Shown: positions 55,594 through 64,000 of the stretch, piece by piece
Layout: each line of letters begins with the position of its first letter
Position numbering within the stretch: the first letter of the stretch is position 1
Origin: Sialis fuliginosa
Taxonomy: Eukaryota; Arthropoda; Insecta; Megaloptera; Sialidae
Reading direction: 5' to 3'
NCBI GenBank assembly: GCA_961205875.1
Contig: OY540817.1
Span: 10,761,001-10,825,000, forward strand
DNA length: 64,000 bases
The notes under the pieces: generated by a model
Seen by the model: only the letters and a program-made list of their open reading frames with translations
The model's database searches: none
Told to the model about the DNA's origin: nothing
Translations under genes and position numbers: made by a program

Positions 55594-58227
55594 TCCTGTA
55601 TACAAATGAAATGAAAAATCAAAGGTAGTTCGGAATTAAAGTAATAATTAAACTAAATTAGGTCAAGCATGTATTACGAAAAAAAATTATATTTTCTAAC
55701 AAAATATATAAAAATTGAAATGATTTGTTTCGAATTAAACGTGAGTGAGTGAAGTAGCGAGGAATTACTTGATATTTTTACTGTCCAAATTTAGATTGAA
55801 AATTAATTCATTTCAAAAAGAAAATATAGCCCGCGGAGGCTGGTGACCTAACTTCAAAGAAGACTGTTGAATGTTTCAATTTAGATCTAATAAGTTTATC
55901 TTTTGTCATCTGCTCATAACGTTAACGATGTTAAGGTACTTATAGTTTATTATCGGACCAGATAATATACATATTGTAAACTAAATAAAGCTAAAAATAA
56001 ATGTAACGTGTTAATAAATATGACGTCGTAAAAAACAATATTATATTATCTCAAATCATTGCGAATAATAATACAGCAGAAAATAACAGCGAGTATCGTA
56101 TTGTTTTTGGTTATTGATTGATTAGTAAATGACAGTCGATGAAAGACATGTATCGAAATTAATAAAAAAAATGAACAAAAGGATTAGGCCTGTCTATTGC
56201 TTGTTTGAAATTTGAAGCAATCATATGCAAAACGAAAATATATATTTGAAAAATTGAAATAATAAACGGTATCAAGCAAAACTGCCTACAAATATGTTTT
56301 TTTTAAATCTCATTCCAAAAATCTGACAGGAACCAGAGGGGGAGGAGATTTCAATAAAAATAAACATATGTATTGTCACTTTTTATTGAACAACGACGAT
56401 ATAGATACTTTACATTAATGAGTTCCTGAAGTCTATAGTTTTTTCTCTTAAATATGTGACTTGAAATGTTTTAGAATTTTTTTATTAAATCAAAATAACA
56501 TAGAAAATTTAAGAAGCTGTTTGTTTTTTCTTGTAGAATATAGATTTCCATTTGGAAAATAAAAGTTGGTATTACTTCCCGTTAAACCGGAAATGAAAGA
56601 AAATAAAAAACCGATATTTAAAATTTACGAATTTTAACCATATTTCTATACAGTAATAAAAGATATAGCAATGGTGATCATGTTAAGAACGTTGGTTACA
56701 GTCTTTAAGAAGCGAGCTGTAAGAAGGGATCCCCTTTACTAAATCATACCTTTCTGTGATCATTACCAACTAATCAAAAACTATTTTTTATTGGAAAAAA
56801 TAGTAATGGTCAATTAAAATTTGTAAAAAAATATTACTTTATGTTTAGTATAATGCTCAGAATTCAAATATCAAATTTTATTGCTCAATATATTTAAAGC
56901 TCAAAGTATATAAAATATTGCGCGCTTAAATACTACCCTATTTTGAGATTGAATTAACTATTTTTGTTTTGGTAGCAAACCTTCTTAAGCTGAAAAATAT
57001 TTTTTACGGTCCGAGCCACGAACTATGTTTCAGTAAACTGAAGTAGGTAACACTGTTCATAATTAAAAAACAAATTGATAGAAAATATCATAGAATTAAT
57101 ACCCCTTTTAATGTATTTATAAGCTAACAAATTTTCTTTATAATACCTGAGTACAATACTGGCATTATATGTTCTTTTCCAAGCGTTAATAAAGCGGATT
57201 GAATTAAATAACCTCAGGGAAAAACCAAACATACTGGTTACAACCAAAGTAACGCATTAGCTAGGAGCTACCTGTGAAGCTTCAATCATCAATCGTCAAT
57301 TTCTCTCTTTATTTTGTCGTTCTTTCACGGGTATAATGAACACCGTACACGGTATATCAATTAAGTAATTGTATAGAACTCGGATTAACACGCGAGTCGT
57401 TTAATAGCTATGTCTCGTTTTGTTCTTATAATCAGACATGTGTCTATCTTTTTATATAAATAACATGATTTAAGTAGAAACTCAATTTTTGTATTATTAT
57501 TTAAAAAAAATATAGTATGATGTGTAGAGCTTCCATCAAATATAAGGTTTTCTAAATTTTTTTTACAAAATGGTAGCTAGCGACTAAAGTTGAAAATTTC
57601 ATTTTCCCACTGAAAAAATGGCAATTTTTTTTTAAATATGACACCGTTAACGGAAGATATATATGCTGTGAATGTTTTCTAAAAATTTCAGACTAATTGA
57701 ATAATTAGAGGGTGAGAAATTGATCATAGAAGATCAAAAAACGTAGTGCTGATAAAAACACTTTTAAAGTTTCAGACGCTTGATAAAAACGCAAAAACAT
57801 GTCGCAATGCTGATAGTGTTTTATATAGATTGGGGGCATGTTGAAATAGCCCCCTTCCCCACCCTTTGCAACACTACTTACTGCATATTTTAATAATTAG
57901 TAATAATTAATTAATATTTGAAAACAATATAATGATTTCAACTCGACAGAGTTCTATAGAGATTTTATATTTATATGTATATTTTAATGGGTAACAAATT
58001 CTATTCTATCATAATATATGTAGGTATGTACATCATTTTTTATAAAAAAAATATTTTTTAAGTTTATTTTTCGTTTTTAGAAACAATATTTGTAATGAAT
58101 CCTAGCAATGTAATTTATATGATTTAAGTATTAATTAATTAGTAATGCGTAAAAAAACATCTGACAAGTAAATGCCCAGTGCTAAATTCACCAAAGGTAG
58201 TTAATTATTGAACAATTTAAATAACCA
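55594..58227. other. Noncoding stretch
   Basis: No gene. It includes a TGTCCGG-family remnant near 57110-57150, a cousin of the TTAA-element interior near 57560-57810, and AT-rich DNA. The 74-codon minus frame at 57023-57247 overlaps that remnant and is not supported. Confidence 0.45.
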
Positions 58228-58836
58228 GCGATAAAATGTTCAGATAAATTGTCTGGCATTGGTTAACCATTTAATTTGAATACAGTTTTACTAAAAAATA
58301 TTAGTTCGAAATTTTTTCTTAAGACGCACCTGATTATTTTTTTGTATATTTTTAATTTTTGACAATTTCAATCTAAAAATAAATTTATGCAGACATCAAA
58401 ATGACATTTAATATGTGAAAGTTATATTAATTTTAAAAAAATCACAGTTTTTTAAAGCAAATTGAGATAAATCTTTGTAAAGAAATATTTTACAACAAAC
58501 ATTGTAGACCTATATTATAGGAAATTGAATACTCTACATTACTCTATTTTGGGATGTCACCCCTCATACTTACATACGATTTTGATGATTTTGAAATGAG
58601 ACCGTCCTCAAGCTAGACCCAACTATCCAATTAAGTTTCATTAATATCTGTTCAGAGGTTCACGAGTTATGCGTGTGACAAGGATTCTGAAGACAGACAG
58701 ACAGACACAGAACAAAAGTGTTTGTCTTGACGTGAAACGGAAAAATCAATTTAAAATTTTGAAATCGGAGAACAATTTCTTTGTTTCATTTTAAAACGAT
58801 CACAAAGCTTCTCGTATCTACGATATTGGGAGGAAG
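58228..58836 (-). repeat. Repeat family A, nearly complete and uninterrupted copy
   Basis: From CAGATAAATTGTCTGGCATT to TCTACGATATTGGGAGGAAG. It includes GGTTCACGAGTTATGCGTGT and ACATTTAATATG, the two target sites that are occupied by MITEs in the 51.7-52.8 kb copy. Confidence 0.8.
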
Positions 58837-59389
58837 CAATAATTCAGAAATATACACATTTTATACTCATTTATCGAAATTAAATTATAAAATACGCGCC
58901 AAACATAGTTATGAATCCTACAGCATGGGGGTAGATATGTGCAATAGACTTATGTAACTGTCAGGTCTTATTAGATCTAGATATTTTCGTGATCTGTCAT
59001 GTTGTCATGTCAGATAGATTTTCTGTTTTAAGTATTTTACATATAAAAAATATATTTGTGTTATTGTTATTGTAATAAACGGTATTATTTAGTGTCAATA
59101 ACGTTAATTAGTCGTTTACACATGTTAATTAGATATTATTATTATTAACTGAATTATTTTTTTAAACTATATTACGTAGTATCTATACATACATAATTTG
59201 TGTTATACTATGGATTATAATGTAATAATATAGTGTTTAAAATTATATTTGTGAGTTTCTTTGAAATCTGATGAAAACATCACTTCCAGACTTATAATGG
59301 GACGAGGTATTTATTCTTATATGTATATATTTCTTGAAGAAAAAAATAACTAGTTGTAAATATTTTAGGTTATAATACAACCTCTTTTA
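58837..59389. other. Noncoding stretch
   Basis: AT-rich; nothing recognisable. Confidence 0.5.
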
Positions 59390-59710
59390 TGTCCGGTATT
59401 ACAAAGAATTTACTATCAAGCAAAAGATGAACTAACTCTATCTACGGGGCATTAAATCTAATTGGCAATCCGCTGACAGTTGTAATGATTGGTATGGTTT
59501 ATATGATTGACCATTACGCATGCGCGTTAAGTAGAAATCAGCGAACTAAAAGCAGTAGACATGTGTACCTCATAAAATACGTAACATTTACATTAGTATA
59601 TATTTATTTCCACTGTTTTAAAATCTCGAGCAAATTCATAACGATTTGATACCTCGCAGATATAGCGTTAGCTTTTCTTATAGAGCAAATTCTTTATAAG
59701 TGATTCTCTG
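59390..59710. mobile_element. Degenerate TGTCCGG-family MITE
   Basis: The left end TGTCCGGTATTACAAAGAAT is clear. The right end (GCAAATTCTTTATAAG, about 59686-59701) is only partly complementary. CpG-containing 'ATTACGCATGCGCG' sits in the middle. Confidence 0.5.
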
Positions 59711-59787
59711 TCATTATTCGTCAGAGAACACATATATGGAGATACCTTAATTATATATGTGTACTTGCGCTTGCAATATTATTTTTA

Positions 59788-60387
59788 GTGGAGTCATATA
59801 ACCGGATTTTTTTATTGAATAAAACAATCTCTCTCTATAGCGATTTTATGATTTTAAAATGTTTTAGGGATCAAGAGAAATTCATAACTGAGTTTGTGGA
59901 TTAATTCGTTTTCTGTTCGGTACTTTTTTCACGACTTTTCCGGAAAATCATCAATTTTTCCTGTTTGTGGTTCGGGTTTTGGTGAATATCTTGGCTTCTA
60001 CTTGATCAATATCGACCAAAAAATAGAGTCACTCGTAAGGAACCTTTTTATTTATATGTGGGAGGCGGAATACTGTAACATAATTTATAACCTAAAAAAA
60101 AAAAAACGAACTGAACATATAACAGATTTTATATTTTTTCTCAATTACTTTGCAACAAATATGAATATTTTGATGAAAATAAAGAAAAATGTACTTCTTA
60201 TGATCCTAAATAAATCTACCAAGTTTGATTTTAGAATATTATATATTACCGCCAAAAATTATATTAAAAAAAAAAATGTTATTGATGATTTGAACTTCTC
60301 TTGATCTATAGAACATTTTAAAATAATAAAATCGCTGTAAGGTGAGATTGTTTTATTCAATAAAAAATTCCGGTTATATGACTCCAC
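59788..60387. mobile_element. 600-bp TA-flanked element with about 100-bp terminal inverted repeats
   Basis: GTGGAGTCATATAACCGG (59788) is mirrored by CCGGTTATATGACTCCAC (ending 60387), and complementarity continues for about 100 bp on each side. TA flanks both ends. Between the repeats is a 136-codon open frame (59894-60304) rich in Asn, Ile, Lys and Phe, with no recognised motif and probably random. Confidence 0.85.
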
Positions 60388-60410
60388 TATTTAGTTTCAA
60401 AAATAAAACA

Positions 60411-60580
60411 ACGGTGTAACCAGAGGGGCGAGCAGAAGGGCCAGCCTCCCCGCATTGTTATAACAAACGAGGGGCCAAATTGTTATAACGTATAAAAATT
60501 ATATAAAATGTATGTTATATGTCAATGGCCCCTCCATAAAAAATTTCCCCCTCCCTAAAAATCCTGGTTACGCCACTGGT
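60411..60580. mobile_element. 170-bp hAT-type MITE with 8-bp duplication
   Basis: The left GGTGTAACCAG and right CTGGTTACGCCACTGG ends match the common arthropod CCAGTGGCGTAACCAG terminus. ATAAAACA is duplicated at 60403-60410 and 60581-60588. Confidence 0.88.
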
Positions 60581-60588
60581 ATAAAACA

Positions 60589-63364
60589 TTGACATTTTTT
60601 TATACATTATTTGATACTATTTAAAAATGCTGGTTGTGACAGAGTATTTTTTATTGTTAAAAAAAAAATTCGCAGATAACATTCTGCAATGATTCTGGAT
60701 TAAATCGTGGCATCTGCCAACAAACTTGATACTTAAATTTTACTTGCGTACCCACAATATTGACCTACATACTTAACAGCTTCATTGTATGTCGTTGTGC
60801 GGTATCAAAGATATACGTCAATGAAAAATGCCGGAAAACGTAGAACCTCTTGAACAAAATCGAAATTAAAATGACAAATTGTTTATTTTGAAATTGGAAA
60901 ATATTAAAATCTGTTGTACATTCGAAATATTATTGAAGTCGAAGAACAATTTTAAAAACATGAATATAATGTATTTAAAAAGGCCCCCCAAAATGTTCAG
61001 TGGGGTGAGGGGGGAGGGGCAATTATTCATTTTTGCCCCGGTTTTTTTTTGATCCTGCGGGTTTGAAGCAACGTGCAATTATAAAAATCTGTTTTTTGTA
61101 CACTAAACTCCAAAAAAAATTCTGATAAAAACTTTTTTTTAATTTCAATGCAGAACGATGAGAAAGCAACAATTAATGTTTGGACGCAAATAACTCGATC
61201 AAAAATTGTCGTAAAGTAATACAACAAAAAAATTAAATTGAAGAGAAAAGTCTGATCTACAAACATCCTTTATTTGATTTGACTAAAAAAATTGTTCAAG
61301 TCCCGTAGACTTTTAAAAAAAATTTCAACATTAAAATTATCAACAAATGATTCGAATACTAGAATATTCAAACTTTAAAATTGTTTTTTTTTAAACTGTT
61401 CTATGGCCATTTTTCGTAGAGATGCAACCATTCAAAAATACCTAAAACTATTGAAAAAATTTAGTGATTCCTTAATTTTGGAGTTAAGTGTAATTTTTTT
61501 TACTCTTAAAAATTCTTTAATTTTTGTAAACTGATGTCAACGCTCATAAACAAATATAAAATGTAACCACGAGTCTAGTCAGAGACAAAAAATGAAAAAT
61601 TAGTATCTCTGTTTATTTTTTTAAACAAATAATACGATATTAAGCAAGTTAAAGAAAATTGAAATCAATTTTGAATTTTAAGAACGCCTAGTAAAGTTAG
61701 GTCAGTTTAATTTTTGAGGATCGTACTGCCCCCTAGAAAAAAATTGGTTCCGGCGCCACTGCGCACGAATGTTTGCTTTAAAACAAAAACACCACAAATA
61801 ATGAATTATAAAAACCTCGTAAGGATTCTTAAGGTTTTACAGACCCCCTCCCTCTCAAAGCCTTATGAATTAATAGACGCTCCCTTATTGCATATGAATT
61901 ATATAGTAAGTAAAAAAAATTGTACCAAAGAAAATATGTATTGTATTCGATAGAATAATAATTGAGTTTAAAAAAGGAGAATTTTTGACGAATATAAAAA
62001 CATAATGTATATAAAAATATACATTTTTTATAAATCCAACCCCCAAAAGGGAAGATAACCCGTTACGCCTATACTTTTATTTATAGAAAAAATGCTACAT
62101 ATGTAATAAAACCTACAAATAATGGAAAAGTATTTTTCAATACAATATAACAAGATGGAAAAAAGAGTGTTGGTTATAATACATACATTTCTTTATATGT
62201 ATATATCTACTTTACAATACGTCAATATGTTATGTATGTGTATGCGTATATTAAGAAAAAAATACGTAAGCAAAAGTCCGAGGAGCTGTGGGATTTTGAT
62301 CCTTGAGATATATCAAAGGATGCGAATGGATCAACAGAATAAGGTACTGTGAAATTATGGAGAAAGGTGGAAGATATGCCGGAAGAAAGTCGTTACATGA
62401 AGAAGAATAAGTAGACTGACAATAGTTTGAAAAAGATCAATGTCAAAAAACGAACGAATATATTTATTATTAGGTATTTCAAAATCGGCGAATACCCGCG
62501 CAATTGGCTGCTCTAAAAATGTATTTATTATGTATTAATATCAGTTGTAAAATTCCTTTAATATGGACCTGCCGTATATCAATTATCATTTTATATATAC
62601 AGCTTAAACTATATGGTTTAAGATTTATAAACATTAAAAGTCCCATCAAAATCGGTTCAGTAGTTGTCAAGTCAGAAGTAAATTTTCATGAAATGCCTCA
62701 GTATCTTTATTCATTTTGAAATTGTTCAATAATAATAACTTTTTTTACTGTTTTTTTTATTACTGTCAAATTTTCCACAAAGCCTATGGATGGGTTTTTT
62801 TATATGTGCGCCAATGTTCTTCCCACTCCGATATTTGTTCTTAAAACTGGGTAACGTTTCTCTTCATTGCTTGTACTATGAAGAAAATTCAGAATTATCA
62901 AAAAATATGAATCGTTTTGTTTCAAATTATACAAAAATTTGGTTGTGATTTTATAATAGTCCTTTATTTATTTTTTGTATAATTATTCTTTATAAATAAA
63001 ATTTCAGTAATTGAAATTATCATAAAATGGCTATTTTTAAATTAAATTAAAATATTTTTAATAAAATTATTAATTTACGATCACATAAATTTAAATAATA
63101 ATCGAAATATCCGAGACCGACGTTATACTAAAATTATTCATTCATTAAAATGAAATTTATTTATTGAGTCGTTTAATAAATCGATCAGGCATCTATTATT
63201 CATTTTAAATACATATGTATTTAGAATTTCTATCGAAATACTATATACCTAAATACAGAATTACCTATATAATATAGGTAGGTATGTATATAAATTAATT
63301 TCTGTTTTTTTTCTATTGAATCTATACGATTGTTTTTGAGTCTATATGTTTTATATCGAATCGA
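60589..63364. other. Noncoding stretch
   Basis: No gene supported. Debris includes a G/C-rich patch at 60980-61045, a hAT-like end (GGTTCCGGCGCCACTGC) at about 61747-61763, and an 'AAAATCGGTTCAGTAGTT' non-LTR motif at about 62649. The frames of 63-79 codons show no motif. Confidence 0.45.
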
Positions 63365-63984
63365 TTTTGATAAGGTTAGGTAACATAACAGCTAAGCAGT
63401 GACGATTATAGTAAATCAAGTTGGAAAAAAGTTTACTGCCAGTGCGCTCTTTTGCAGTACGCTGCCTAAAATATTGAACAAAATAATGTATTAAAGAATT
63501 GACACCATATGTCTAACTTTTATATTTAAGACACAGTGACTGCTTTTATGTTACAAAGAAAATTAAAAATATTTGGATTCTGTTTACGTGGACTTATGAC
63601 CTGGAAAACATTAATCCTTATCGAAATAAATGATTTCATCGTCATAAGTACTTAATGTAGATATAATTTGCCCTTTACAGCATTCAATTTAGTCTTTTGG
63701 TTTAGGAAATAACTTGAAATATACATACAGTAACATATTATTTGCGGCAATGAAGTGTCGCGGGGCAGAGAGAAGATTCTGCACTCGGCCAGCAGTTGTT
63801 TATTTTCTTTTAATTATTAACATTATTTAAACAGAAAATAATTTTTGTTCTTATTCGTTTTTTTTAGTAATTTAGATTTTGATTAGTTATTATTACGATA
63901 ATAATTAAACGTGTTTGTACTAGTTCAACTATATTTTTCAAAAATCCTAAACAATAATTCCGTAGGCCACGCGGGCACAGCTAG
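63365..63984 (+). mobile_element. Helitron 3' portion (long)
   Basis: Aligns with the last about 600 bp of 38656-39418 (shared 'GACACCATATGTCTAACTTT', 'GTTTACGTGGACTTATGACC') and ends CGGGCACAGCTAG|T. The 5' TC end is missing. Confidence 0.82.
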
Positions 63985-64000
63985 TGTACAAATAAAACAT

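Noticed and set aside
62122-62460. Possible retrotransposon coding remnant
   Set aside because: A few basic and acidic residue runs recalled a reverse-transcriptase tail, but no recognised motif could be read in any frame.

Overview
This is AT-rich eukaryotic DNA, most probably from an insect and possibly a hemipteran. The support is spliceosomal introns with GT/AG borders, AATAAA signals, and a dense load of arthropod-type repeats: Helitrons ending in CTAG, an RTE-like 3' tail, Tc1/mariner remnants and many TA- or 8-bp-TSD MITEs. There are no bacterial operons, CRISPR arrays, or tRNA/rRNA genes that I can see. The species assignment is inference.

The window holds one convincing protein-coding gene, on the + strand. 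Six exons (4117-4233, 19139-19254, 20217-20297, 21143-21346, 23676-24757, 25152-31417) join in one continuous frame with matching intron phases and give 2621 residues before the stop. The first coding exon has no in-frame ATG, so at least one 5' exon is unplaced. I do not recognise the family. From N to C terminus the protein has: a Tyr/Arg-rich start; a Cys/His motif (C-x2-H-x9-C-x2-C); an RG-rich box; a basic NLS-like stretch; a long Asn/Asp/Glu/Lys-rich region; nine full tandem 52-residue repeats plus a partial tenth, each with an R-R-x-S-hydrophobic kinase-type site; sixteen QQN heptads; a Lys-rich nuclear-like block; four TQT motifs of the dynein light chain LC8 type, followed at once by a SUMO-interacting-type IIDLT motif; one compact apparently folded segment of about 120 residues; and a Gln/Asn-rich prion-like tail. 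This looks like a nuclear, multivalent scaffold. That reading is inference from motifs.

The rest is mobile-element debris. Intron 1 (14.9 kb) carries a nearly 2-kb near-perfect palindrome (5737-7675), further foldbacks, and a minus-strand GC-rich solo-LTR candidate. Intron 2 carries a hAT-type MITE whose empty site is preserved in a paralogous repeat at 8.3 kb. Downstream of the gene are a nested cluster (a mariner pseudogene containing a TTAA-flanked 1.2-kb element, then a second mariner-like element with roughly 300-bp terminal repeats), a complete non-autonomous Helitron, a Tc1-like pseudogene at 49.8 kb, and a repeat family (called A here) interrupted by two MITEs with clear target-site duplications. 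No second host gene is supported between 32.9 and 64 kb, though two CpG-rich islets (37.7 and 43.3 kb) could be regulatory or first-exon DNA.
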